From CAYMLQ01 sp964390795 (GTDB lineage: Bacteria > Verrucomicrobiota > Kiritimatiellia > RFP12 > UBA1067): a stretch of 8,837 nucleotides of DNA. The position numbers were made by a program, and so were the translations under genes. Below, piece by piece: positions 1 to 6,743 of the stretch (position 1 is the first letter of the stretch; each line of letters opens with the position of its first letter). The DNA lies in the NCBI GenBank assembly GCA_964390795.1, contig CAYMLQ010000250.1:1-8837 (forward strand). Reading direction: 5' to 3'. The notes under the pieces are model-generated. The model was not told the origin of the DNA. It saw only the letters and a program-made list of their open reading frames with translations, and ran no database searches.

Positions 1-1
1 C

Positions 2-685
2 TACACCCACCTGCGCGAACTCGAGCGCCGCAGCCACCGCCTCGAAGACCTGCGCACGCGCGTCGGCGAACTCGCCCGCCTGCCCGCCACCGCCGTGCCT
101 GCAGACTACCTGCGCGGCCTGCTCGCGCCCGCCCGCATGATCGGCGACATGCACTTCTGGGACGAGAACGAGAAGGCCGTCCCGCCGCAGCCGCGCTGGG
201 ACAAGCACCGCCTCCGCGAAGAGACGACGCTCTGGCTCGCCGAGAAGACCCGCAGCGGTGACGCGCCCGCGCAGTCCCTCGAAGAGGCGCGCCTGCAGGC
301 GCTCGGGGCGTGGCTGACCCGGCGCGGCCTTGTCGCGACGCCGGAGGAGGCGCGCCGCGTTTCGCAGGGCGACTTCGCCGCCTTCGAGGATTTCCCGCGC
401 CTCATCGAGCTCGCCCGCAGCGGCCTGCTCGGCGGCGGCGCGCGCCTCGCCAAGCTCGGCCTCGGGCTCACCCCGACCGACGACCCCGTGCGCGTCGAGG
501 CCGACCGCCACGCCCTCGCCTTCCACGACCTCCTCGTACACGGGAAAGGTGGCCTGCGACCGGGCGCAGAAAGCGTGCTCGGAGAGCCCGCGCCACCGGG
601 CAGCCCGCGGCCGTCCGCGGATGGGCTGTCCGAGACGTCCAGCCCTACGGCTGCCCCTCTCCAACTCCTAACTCCTACCTCCTAA
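2..685 (+). CDS. 3' part of a JetA/MukF-like subunit of a Wadjet-type SMC complex (5' end outside window)
   Basis: The reading frame is open from the first bases of the window, so the true start is upstream; a GTG at 95 is only an internal codon. About 227 codons are visible. The first visible residues (YTHLRELERR...) form a charged, Leu-spaced probable coiled coil. Next comes ARMIGDMHFWDENEKAVPPQ (visible residues about 43-62) and an Arg/Glu/Ala-rich helical region that includes LGAWLTRRGLV. The motif and the position just before a MukE/JetB-like gene suggest the kleisin-like JetA subunit of a plasmid-restricting Wadjet condensin; this is recalled family resemblance, not a search result. From about position 560 the protein turns into a Pro/Gly/Ser/Thr-rich tail with weak codon bias, and the DNA there contains hairpins. 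The native stop may therefore have been lost and replaced by read-through. Family assignment is moderate; the coding call itself is firm up to about 550. Confidence 0.6.
   Translation, partial: YTHLRELERRSHRLEDLRTRVGELARLPATAVPADYLRGLLAPARMIGDMHFWDENEKAVPPQPRWDKHRLREETTLWLAEKTRSGDAPAQSLEEARLQALGAWLTRRGLVATPEEARRVSQGDFAAFEDFPRLIELARSGLLGGGARLAKLGLGLTPTDDPVRVEADRHALAFHDLLVHGKGGLRPGAESVLGEPAPPGSPRPSADGLSETSSPTAAPLQLLTPTS
599..652. repeat. GC-rich hairpin element under the end of the JetA-like ORF
   Basis: An imperfect palindrome spans 599-631: GGCAGCCC pairs with GGGCTGTC around two copies of the self-complementary CCGCGG, separated by CCGT. A second small hairpin, AGCC-CTAC-GGCT, lies at 641-652. 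Codon bias collapses here, and the following stretch of CTCCTAACTCCTACCTCC looks non-coding. The word GCCGTCCGCGG (610-620) recurs in reverse complement at 6949-6959 inside another palindrome of this window, which suggests a family of intergenic repeats. It may also act in transcript ending or stability, but there is no T-tract. Confidence 0.45.
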
Positions 686-698
686 CTTCTCCTTTCTT

Positions 699-1391
699 AT
701 GAACGCCTTCGACGACCTCCTCCAGAAACAGAAAGCCCGCGTGCAGGCCGTGCTCAACATCCTGCTCGAGAGCCCCTATTTCTACAAGACCGACCACGAA
801 GAGCACTTCCTCTTCCTCCGCCGCCACCAGCGCGAATTCACGGGCTTTTTCGAGGAGACCTTCGGGTGGCAGCTCGTGGCCGACCCCAAGTGCGCGCGCC
901 TCTACAAGGAGACGTGGTACAACGACCGCATCACACCCTCGAACCGCGACCTCTTCAACTTCACCCGCCGCGACGAGTGCGTGGCGTTCATGCTCCTGCT
1001 GGAGTTCTTCGAGCACAAGCTGGAAGAGGACTCCGCCAGCGTCGAGGAGCCCGACAACATCCGCTTCCGCTTCGGCGACCTGCTGCTCTTCGAGCGCGAC
1101 CGGTTTCGCGAACTCTTCCCCGAACAGGCCGACGGCTACACGGAAGAGGACGTGCGCAAGGTCATGCGCCCCGTCATGCCGCAGCTTGAGAAGTACCGTT
1201 TCCTTTCAAAGATCGACCCGCCGGACGACGAGACGGTCGAGCCCGACGACACCATTTACGAGTGCCTCCCCGCCTTGTGGCACTACAGTGTCCAGCGCAT
1301 CTCCAGGCCCATTGACGAAGCGCCCGTGCCTTCTCTTCCGCCGCTCGGGCTCGAAGACGCGCCAGCCGAGCCTGAACCCCGGTCCTTGTGA
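699..1391 (+). CDS. JetB/MukE-like subunit of a Wadjet-type SMC complex
   Basis: A complete 230-aa cytoplasmic protein without signal peptide or membrane segment. It begins with a Gln/Lys-rich helix (MNAFDDLLQKQKARVQAVLN) and continues with LLESPYFYKTDHEEHFLFLR, RRHQREFTGFFEETFGWQLV and ARLYKETW (residues 21-73). The pattern of a short helical start, then GWxLVxDxxxARLxK, resembles winged-helix MukE/MksE/JetB-type proteins (DUF4194, DUF2398 and similar families), which bridge the kleisin and the SMC. A second helical part (residues 88-170) ends with PALWHYSVQRI and a Pro/Glu-rich tail. The length fits JetB proteins of about 200-240 aa. It starts 13 nt after the stop of the JetA-like gene, so co-transcription is likely. 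No Shine-Dalgarno precedes the ATG; the upstream sequence is pyrimidine-rich. No JetC or JetD gene follows. The family is inferred by resemblance plus neighbourhood; the exact DUF is uncertain. Confidence 0.62.
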   Translation: MNAFDDLLQKQKARVQAVLNILLESPYFYKTDHEEHFLFLRRHQREFTGFFEETFGWQLVADPKCARLYKETWYNDRITPSNRDLFNFTRRDECVAFMLLLEFFEHKLEEDSASVEEPDNIRFRFGDLLLFERDRFRELFPEQADGYTEEDVRKVMRPVMPQLEKYRFLSKIDPPDDETVEPDDTIYECLPALWHYSVQRISRPIDEAPVPSLPPLGLEDAPAEPEPRSL

Positions 1392-1529
1392 CTTTCACCA
1401 ACCCGAACTCTTTCATCGCGCACAGATCCCTTTTTGCAGAGACCCCTCTTCTCAAAAGGTGATAGCTTGCGAACGGAACAGTCAAAATCAGAATTGCTGT
1501 GCGCCTTTCTGTCCTTCCAACTGCGATAC

Positions 1530-1619
1530 TTGGTATATCAAATTAAGCAATTTTGTACTTTTAAGCACATATTGGACATTGACTGCCATTTATCGGTATA
1601 CCATACTTGCGATGGTATT
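1530..1619. promoter_or_regulatory. Cluster of GGTATA-type operator-like boxes
   Basis: Three related boxes lie in the AT-rich region before the LamG gene. TTGGTATATCAA (1530-1541) is a 10-of-12 palindrome. GGTATACC (1595-1602) is a perfect palindrome in the promoter spacer, touching the -10. GGTATT (1614-1619) sits near the expected transcription start. A perfect 7-bp inverted repeat, ATACCAT (1598-1604) and ATGGTAT (1612-1618), links the last two. Direct repeats TTAAGCA occur at 1543-1549 and 1561-1567. TTGGTATACCAA and GGTATA repeats are known operator forms of FadR-subfamily GntR regulators such as UxuR/ExuR and NanR. No regulator gene is present in the window, so this assignment is a hypothesis. 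Confidence 0.35.
1579..1607 (+). promoter_or_regulatory. Putative sigma70-type promoter of the LamG/sialidase operon
   Basis: TTGACT (1579-1584), a 17-nt spacer and CATACT (1602-1607) give a sigma70-like promoter with one -35 mismatch and two -10 mismatches. It lies in the most AT-rich part of the region, about 25-30 nt before the likely start codon, leaving a very short leader that contains the Shine-Dalgarno. The palindrome GGTATACC overlaps its downstream edge, so repression by steric block is plausible. Confidence 0.5.
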
Positions 1620-1624
1620 AATGG

Positions 1625-1630
1625 AGGAGG
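1625..1630 (+). promoter_or_regulatory. Ribosome binding site that sets the LamG gene start
   Basis: AGGAGG ends 5 nt before ATG 1636 and 2 nt before ATG 1633. The in-frame ATGs at 1612 and 1621 and the long open frame upstream are therefore unlikely starts. The choice is supported by the signal peptide that begins at this methionine. Confidence 0.7.
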
Positions 1631-1635
1631 TTATG

Positions 1636-3918
1636 ATGAAACGCTGTGTGTGCTCGTTCCTTGCGTCATTTTTATGGGTGTCGACGCTGTCTGCCCAAAA
1701 TCCGAACCCGCAAAGCCCTGTGCGTCTGGTCGGCTGGTGGAAACTGGACGACGCCACCAACGCGACCGTCTTGGCTGACTCGTCAGGCTTCGGCAGGAAC
1801 GCGTCCAAAGGTTCCGGGGTTTCCATCGTCGACGGACGCTTCGGCAAGGCGGCGCGCTTTAACGGCGCGATCAGCGCAGCGGCTACGTTCACCACCCCCT
1901 CGCTCACCAACCTGACAATTGCGGCCTGGGTCTACGTGGACGGCATCCCGACCAATATCCTCCCCCGGATCATGCAACTCAGCGCCGGCACCTACTTCCT
2001 CATGCCGTCAAACGCACTGGGGCAGTTCTCTTTTAGCGTCGAAGGCAACAACTGGGTAACAACCGCTCAGGATCCGCTCAAGTTCAAGACTAACGCGTGG
2101 TTCCACGCCGCCGTAGTCTACCGCCAGCAGTACACCAACGCGACCGACCGGATCGTCTGGCCCACCTTCTACATCAACGGCGTCCGCTGCACCAACGCCC
2201 TCGCAGCCAAACCATACAGCAGCGCAGTCCCCGCCGGCACAGCCACCTTCGGCAACAACGCCTTGGGGGGCCCGCGCCCGCTCAACGGCATGATGGATGA
2301 CGTCAGGCTCTACGACGCGCCGCTCTCAGACAAGGACGTCTACGCTCTCTTCCTGAATCGCCCGCTGGCCGTCGACGCGGGCAAGGACCTGACCTGTTAC
2401 CGTGCGGAAGCCCTCCTGCAAGGCAGGCTGGTCAGCACCAACACGTTCATGCGCGACCTCACAGCCAACACCGCGTGGAGCGTGGTCTCCGCCCCCGGAG
2501 GCGCAACGCCCGTCATTCAGACCCCGTGGCTGCCGGTCTCTTCAGTCACCTTGCCCTTGGCTGGCACCTACACGTTCCGCCTGAACGCCTCCAATGAACT
2601 CGGCGTCGCCTCAGACGACGTGACCTTCGTCCGCTCGACGGACGCCCCTCCCGGAGGTAACGTCGCGCCCACGGTCACCCCGCTCTGGATCGCGACGAAC
2701 ACCGTGCTCGGCGCCAGCGCGCCGCTCGCCACGACCGTCACGGACGACGGTAAGCCGAGCAATACGGTGCGGGTCTGCTGGAGCAAAGTGAGCGGCCCCG
2801 GCGCCGTCTTTTTCGATAACGCCTTCACCAACACCACGACCGCCTACTTCTCGACCAACGGCACCTACGTAGTTCAACTGGAAGCGGACGACGGCGCCTT
2901 GATCAAGGTGACCAACGTGACGGTGACTGTCGCGCTGCCTACGGGCAACCTGTCGGACGGGCTGGTCCACTGGTGGCGCATGGATGATGACCCCGCCCTC
3001 AAGAAAGCGTTCGACAGCGCGGGCACCAACACGCTGACCTTCGGCAGTCAGGCCTTCCTGCAACCGGGCAAGACGGGTTATGGGTTCCGCATGCCCACCT
3101 ACAACGCGTATGCGCAAGCCGCCAACATACCGACCAACGCGGAGACCATGACTTTCACCGCTTGGTTCTACTATGACAATGCCTACACGAACAACCCGTA
3201 CATGCGCCTCTACTTCTGCCAACCGAACTTCTACATTTCCTACACCACGGTCAACAACACAATCGCCCTCAACTCGCGCAGCACCACGGGCGGATTAACC
3301 GAATATACCTGGGGATTCCCCTACGTGTTCACCTCTAACCAATGGTTCCACATCGCCATCCTTTTCGACCGCCGTGCCGCGGCCGCCGGTTCCAAGCAGG
3401 CTATTTACGTCAACGGCACGCGGTATCTTTCTGGCCCGTTAGGTCCCGCTTTCTCAGGCGCGACAGACTTCGCCACGCCGTTTGTGATCGGAAACAACGG
3501 CAATAGCCTCGGCACCCGCAACTTCGACGGCGTGCTTGACGAGATGCGCGTCTACAACCGTTTCATCACGGACGAGGAGGCCCGGCTGCTCGCCACCGAC
3601 CCGGACAACAACCACGCGCCCGTGATCGAAGGCCCGACCAACCTGATTGCCAAGGTCGCCCAGCCGGTCGCGCTCCAAGGCGTGGCGATGGATGATGGGC
3701 AGCCCTTCGGAAAGACGCTGACGACCGGCTGGTCTGTGGTTTCCGGCGACGCCTCCAAGGTGCTCTTCACGGACGCTTCAGTGGCGGACACGACTGCGAC
3801 CTTTACGAAAACCGGCGAGTATGTGATCCTGCTCTCCGCGTCGGACGGCGAGCAGCAGGCGGCGGCGATTGTGCGCGTGACCGTTGTTCCGACCGGCACG
3901 ATCCTCTGCGTGCAATAA
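1636..3918 (+). CDS. Secreted multidomain LamG / PKD-like protein
   Basis: A 760-aa protein. The start at 1636 (or 1633) is fixed by the AGGAGG just upstream and by a signal peptide, MKRCVCSFLASFLWVSTLSA, probably cut before QNPNP. Domains in order: LamG-like jelly roll 1 (about 31-240, from VGWWKLDD to DDVRLYDAPLS), Ig/PKD-like 1 (243-335), PKD-like 2 (343-434, WSKVSGPGAVFF, TYVVQLEADDG), LamG-like 2 (440-655, LVHWWRMDDD to LDEMRVYNRFITDEEA) and PKD-like 3 (659-751, WSVVSGD, EYVILLSASDGE). These are concanavalin-A-like folds that usually bind carbohydrate, with beta-sandwich spacers; no catalytic motif is visible. There is no membrane anchor, PEP-CTERM or sorting signal at the C-terminus, so it is likely secreted or periplasmic. 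It is Asn/Thr-rich, as is common in PVC surface proteins. It is the first gene of an operon with the sialidase-like gene 13 nt downstream. It ends just after a PTG linker where a further LamG would be expected. Confidence 0.85.
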   Translation: MKRCVCSFLASFLWVSTLSAQNPNPQSPVRLVGWWKLDDATNATVLADSSGFGRNASKGSGVSIVDGRFGKAARFNGAISAAATFTTPSLTNLTIAAWVYVDGIPTNILPRIMQLSAGTYFLMPSNALGQFSFSVEGNNWVTTAQDPLKFKTNAWFHAAVVYRQQYTNATDRIVWPTFYINGVRCTNALAAKPYSSAVPAGTATFGNNALGGPRPLNGMMDDVRLYDAPLSDKDVYALFLNRPLAVDAGKDLTCYRAEALLQGRLVSTNTFMRDLTANTAWSVVSAPGGATPVIQTPWLPVSSVTLPLAGTYTFRLNASNELGVASDDVTFVRSTDAPPGGNVAPTVTPLWIATNTVLGASAPLATTVTDDGKPSNTVRVCWSKVSGPGAVFFDNAFTNTTTAYFSTNGTYVVQLEADDGALIKVTNVTVTVALPTGNLSDGLVHWWRMDDDPALKKAFDSAGTNTLTFGSQAFLQPGKTGYGFRMPTYNAYAQAANIPTNAETMTFTAWFYYDNAYTNNPYMRLYFCQPNFYISYTTVNNTIALNSRSTTGGLTEYTWGFPYVFTSNQWFHIAILFDRRAAAAGSKQAIYVNGTRYLSGPLGPAFSGATDFATPFVIGNNGNSLGTRNFDGVLDEMRVYNRFITDEEARLLATDPDNNHAPVIEGPTNLIAKVAQPVALQGVAMDDGQPFGKTLTTGWSVVSGDASKVLFTDASVADTTATFTKTGEYVILLSASDGEQQAAAIVRVTVVPTGTILCVQ

Positions 3919-3931
3919 CGAAAGGCTTTTC

Positions 3932-5815
3932 ATGGCACAACAATACACACTCGGGCTGTCTTCAAGTTGCATCATCCTCGCCGTCTGTGCGCTTCAAGCG
4001 GTCGCGGTTCCTGACGCGCCCCCCGCGACCGTCCCCGACCCGCGCCACCTCTCGAACGGCTGGGTCATCCCCGACGAGCACTACGCCGACCAGCCCTACA
4101 TCGTCAAGACCGACGACGGCGCGTGGCTCTGCGCCATCACCACCGGCAGCGGCAACGAGGGCGCGGGCGGCCAGCACGTGGTCACCCTGCGCAGCACCGA
4201 CAAGGGCCGCACCTGGGAGAAGCCCGTGGACATCGAGTCCGCCAGCGGCCCCGAGGCCTCCTACGTGGTTCTGCTCAAGACGCCCTACGGCCGCGTCTAC
4301 GCGCTCTACAACCACAACACCGACCGCGTCCCCGAAGTGAAGCGCGAAGACAAAGGCGTCTACAAGCGCGTCGACTCGCTCGGCCACTATGTCTTCAAAT
4401 ACACCGACGACCACGGCCGCACGTGGTCCCCGCAGCGCTATGAGATCCCGCAGCGCGCCTTTGACTGCGACCTTCAAAACACCTACAAGGGAGAGCTGAA
4501 GTTCTTCTGGAACGTCGGCAAGCCCCTCATCTTGGGCGGCGACGCGCTCTGCGTGATCCACAAGGTCGGCGCCATGGGCGCGGGCTTCTTCGCCCAGTCC
4601 GAGGGCGCCTTCCTCAAGAGCCCGAACATCCTCTCCGAGCGCGACCCCGCCAAGATCACCTTCGCGACCCTGCCCGAAGGCACCGTCGGCCTGCGCACCC
4701 CGCCCGGCGGCGGCCGCGTCGCCGAGGAACAGAGCATCGTCTCCCTCAGCGACGGCTCCATCTACTGCGTCTACCGCACGATCGACGGCTGGCCGACCGT
4801 CGCCTACAGCCGCGACGGAGCGCGCACCTGGACCGAGCCCGCCTACAAGACCTACACGCCCGGCGGCCGGCGCGTGAAGCACCCGCGCGCCGCCAACTTC
4901 GTCTGGAAATGCGACAACGGCAAGTTCCTCTACTGGTTCCACAACCATGGCGGCCGCTTCGTTGGCGAACTCGGCGCGAACGGCAAGGACGGCCGCAGCC
5001 CCTACGACGACCGCAACCCAGCCTGGCTCATGGCCGGCCGCGAGGTTGCCACGCCCGAGGGCCGCAGAATCGAATGGTCGCAGCCCGAGATCGCGCTCTA
5101 CGACGACGACCCCTACATCCGCATGAGCTACCCCGACCTCGTGGAGGAGAACGGCGAGTTCTACATCACCGAGACGCAGAAGACCGTCGGCCGCACCCAC
5201 CTCCTCCCCGCCCCCCTCGTGGCAGGCCTCTTCAACCAGTGGGACGCCCATGCGGTCGCCACCAACGGGCGTATCCTGAACCTCACGGGAAAGATGCCCG
5301 CCCAAGCCGCAATGCCCCGGCTGCCCGCCCTCAACCGCCGCGACACCCAGTCCGAGGACCAGCGCGGCATGGACCTGCGCGCCGGCTTCAGCCTCGACCT
5401 CTGGCTCACGCTCGATGCGCTCGCGCCCGGCCAGGCGCTGCTCGACAACCGCGACGCCGAGGGCAAAGGCTTGCTCGTCGCCACCGACGCCGACGGCGCG
5501 CTGCGCATCACGCTCAACGACGGCCGCACCGAGTGCGCCTGGTCCAGCGACCAGAAGCTGCTTGCAGCGGGCAAGCCCCACCACGCGGTCATCACCGTGG
5601 ACGGCGGGCCTAAGATCATCTCCTTCGTCGTGGATGGCACGCTTTGCGACGGCGGCGACCAGCGCCAGTTCGGCTGGGGACGCTTCAGCCCCCTGCTGCG
5701 CACGCCCGCCGGCAGCCCCACGCTCGCGATCAGCCCCGCAGTCAAGTCCCTCCGCCTCTACAACCGAGCCCTGCGCACCAGCGAGGCGGTCGGCAACTTC
5801 AAGGCGGGTCTGTAA
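3932..5815 (+). CDS. Secreted sialidase-superfamily (BNR/Asp-box) protein with C-terminal LamG-like domain
   Basis: A 627-aa protein. The start at 3932 is preceded by AAAGG with 6-nt spacing and begins a signal peptide (hydrophobic SSCIILAVCALQAVA, likely cut near residue 25). An alternative in-frame start at 3884 would overlap the LamG gene and spoil the signal. Residues about 40-440 form a six-bladed sialidase-type propeller with three clear Asp boxes: STDKGRTW (88-95), TDDHGRTW (158-165) and SRDGARTW (293-300). EEQSIVSLSDGSIYCVYRT (265-283) matches the region of a blade that carries acidic and Arg residues in this superfamily. The first blade reads DQPYIVKTDDGAWL where GH33 enzymes have an Arg (RIP motif), so the canonical arginine triad is incomplete and a true sialidase is doubtful; another exo-glycosidase or binding role is possible. 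Residues about 484-620 look LamG/ConA-like (FSLDLWLTLD, KSLRLYNRAL). It is co-transcribed with the upstream LamG gene, suggesting one secreted glycan-processing unit. Confidence 0.82.
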   Translation: MAQQYTLGLSSSCIILAVCALQAVAVPDAPPATVPDPRHLSNGWVIPDEHYADQPYIVKTDDGAWLCAITTGSGNEGAGGQHVVTLRSTDKGRTWEKPVDIESASGPEASYVVLLKTPYGRVYALYNHNTDRVPEVKREDKGVYKRVDSLGHYVFKYTDDHGRTWSPQRYEIPQRAFDCDLQNTYKGELKFFWNVGKPLILGGDALCVIHKVGAMGAGFFAQSEGAFLKSPNILSERDPAKITFATLPEGTVGLRTPPGGGRVAEEQSIVSLSDGSIYCVYRTIDGWPTVAYSRDGARTWTEPAYKTYTPGGRRVKHPRAANFVWKCDNGKFLYWFHNHGGRFVGELGANGKDGRSPYDDRNPAWLMAGREVATPEGRRIEWSQPEIALYDDDPYIRMSYPDLVEENGEFYITETQKTVGRTHLLPAPLVAGLFNQWDAHAVATNGRILNLTGKMPAQAAMPRLPALNRRDTQSEDQRGMDLRAGFSLDLWLTLDALAPGQALLDNRDAEGKGLLVATDADGALRITLNDGRTECAWSSDQKLLAAGKPHHAVITVDGGPKIISFVVDGTLCDGGDQRQFGWGRFSPLLRTPAGSPTLAISPAVKSLRLYNRALRTSEAVGNFKAGL

Positions 5816-5838
5816 GCGGGCGTTCTGTAAGCGGGCGT
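5809..5838. repeat. Perfect 15-bp tandem duplication over the sialidase-like gene stop codon
   Basis: TCTGTAAGCGGGCGT occurs at 5809-5823 and again at 5824-5838 with no mismatch. The first copy contains the TAA stop (5813-5815); the second repeats it in frame (5828-5830). The last base of the second copy is the first base of the TTGACG -35 hexamer. The perfect identity suggests a recent slippage event. Confidence 0.9.
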
Positions 5839-5866
5839 TGACGGGTGGTGCGGAAAACCGTATGAT
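5838..5866 (+). promoter_or_regulatory. Near-consensus sigma70 promoter for the AbiEii-like gene pair
   Basis: TTGACG (5838-5843), a spacer of exactly 17 nt and TATGAT (5861-5866) differ from consensus by one base in each hexamer. It lies 23 nt after the sialidase-like stop and points into the small ORF and nucleotidyltransferase. A start near 5873 would give a leader of about 80-120 nt. No factor-independent terminator separates it from the upstream operon, so read-through is also possible. Confidence 0.6.
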
Positions 5867-5965
5867 GGTGACGTTTTTCTGGTCGGAAAATACCGCGAAC
5901 AGCATAGATTTCGGCTTGTTTCAGACGCTCTTCGGCTGCTGGCGTCACGCGTGAAGTCAAGCTAC

Positions 5966-6166
5966 ATGGGTAACGACGACATGAACGAGGACATGAATGT
6001 GAACCGCGGAAACAAGCCGGCGCTCAGCCGGTGCGCGATGCAGTCCCGCCAGCAGGAGCTGGAACGTCTGCGTCAGATGTCTATCGAAGCCAGAGTCTGT
6101 TCGGCTCTAACGATGGGCAGGAGGTTTGCGTGGATTCGACCGGTCAGCGTGGAGCAGCGCACATGA
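5966..6166 (+). CDS. Small protein translationally coupled to an AbiEii-like nucleotidyltransferase (putative antitoxin or partner)
   Basis: A short frame of 66 codons ends in TGA that overlaps the next gene's start as ATGA, a hallmark of translational coupling. The start is uncertain: GTG 5951 and ATG 5966, 5981, 5993 and 6038 are all in frame. The part that looks most protein-like is QQELERLRQMSIEARVCSAL followed by TMGRRFAWIRP, a charged helix and a short basic region, which could begin at 6038. No DNA-binding fold can be named with certainty. Codon choice is less GC-biased than in the neighbouring operons, as in the nucleotidyltransferase. Small proteins coupled to nucleotidyltransferase toxins often serve as antitoxin or partner, but the role here is inferred from position alone. 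Confidence 0.5.
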   Translation: MGNDDMNEDMNVNRGNKPALSRCAMQSRQQELERLRQMSIEARVCSALTMGRRFAWIRPVSVEQRT

Positions 6167-6720
6167 ACGACGCCGACGAGCTCCTTCGCGCCGCCGAGGG
6201 TATCGTCACCATTCTGCGACAACATCGCGTGGATGCCGTCGTGATCGGAGCCGTCGCGCTGGCGGCCTTCCACTACGTTCGGTACACCGAGGACGTTGAC
6301 TTGGGCGTCAATGCCGATCTTCCGACGCTGCGCGCCATCACGGATTCGTTACGTCGCGGCGGTTACGCGGTGGAACTTCGTGAACCTGACGCAACCGACC
6401 CGCTGGGGGGTGTGATAGACGTGAGCGGCCCCTTCGGCCTGGTCCAGGTGGTCAGTTTCGCAGGCCGTTTCCCAGCCGTCGTTGACGATGCGGTGCGCCT
6501 ATCCAGCACTGTGGTGAGGGCGGGCAGCCCACTTCGACTCGTTCCGTTTCCCCAGCTCATCGCGTTGAAGCTCTACGCCGGCGGGCACAAATCCAAGGCC
6601 GACATTGTCGAGTTGCTGGAGCGCAACCCGGATTTCGACTTGGACGAGGTTCGTAGGACTTGCGCCCGCTATCGCCTTGCGGGCCTCGACGAACTGATCG
6701 AGGAGTCCGGCATCGCATAA
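6163..6720 (+). CDS. AbiEii/MNT-like nucleotidyltransferase (putative toxin-antitoxin component)
   Basis: A 185-aa cytoplasmic protein starting MNDADELLRAAEGIVTILRQ. The core nucleotidyltransferase motif is VVIGAVALAAFHYVRYTEDVDLGV: the G29-A30 turn corresponds to the usual G-G/S, and D44 and D46 form the DxD metal-binding pair. D86 in VIDV is the candidate third acid. The C-terminal part, LIALKLYAGGHKSKADIVELL (133-152), matches the conserved Lys- and Asp-containing helix of AbiEii-type proteins. Known relatives transfer nucleotides to tRNA or proteins as toxins, or, as in MNT antitoxins, AMPylate a HEPN partner. The start at 6163 is chosen because it overlaps the upstream stop (ATGA) and precedes the first structured helix; an in-frame GTG or ATG further up at about 6031 would only add poorly biased sequence. 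Codon use is mixed (GTT, GAT, TTA), hinting at acquisition. Confidence 0.75.
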   Translation: MNDADELLRAAEGIVTILRQHRVDAVVIGAVALAAFHYVRYTEDVDLGVNADLPTLRAITDSLRRGGYAVELREPDATDPLGGVIDVSGPFGLVQVVSFAGRFPAVVDDAVRLSSTVVRAGSPLRLVPFPQLIALKLYAGGHKSKADIVELLERNPDFDLDEVRRTCARYRLAGLDELIEESGIA

Positions 6721-6743
6721 GCGCATTCGAATCGCATTTTGAC

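Noticed and set aside
1392..1529. Terminator after the JetB-like gene
   Set aside because: Only a 4-bp GAGA/TCTC pairing was found; no convincing stem with a T-tract.
1186..1635. Extension of the LamG gene upstream to 1186, overlapping the JetB-like gene
   Set aside because: The extra 150 residues are shadow translation of the JetB-like gene and the AT-rich intergenic region. The AGGAGG and signal peptide fix the start at about 1636.
2611..3222. Minus-strand frame opposite the LamG gene
   Set aside because: Compositionally biased (Arg/Val/Gly/His-rich), with no recognisable motif, and it lies inside a well-supported secreted multidomain gene.
3962..5905. Very long open frame (about 647 codons) on the minus strand opposite the sialidase-like gene
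   Set aside because: The protein is Val/Ala/Gly/Asp-rich without domains, as expected for the antisense of a GC-rich gene with strong third-position bias. The plus strand has a signal peptide, Asp boxes and a Shine-Dalgarno.
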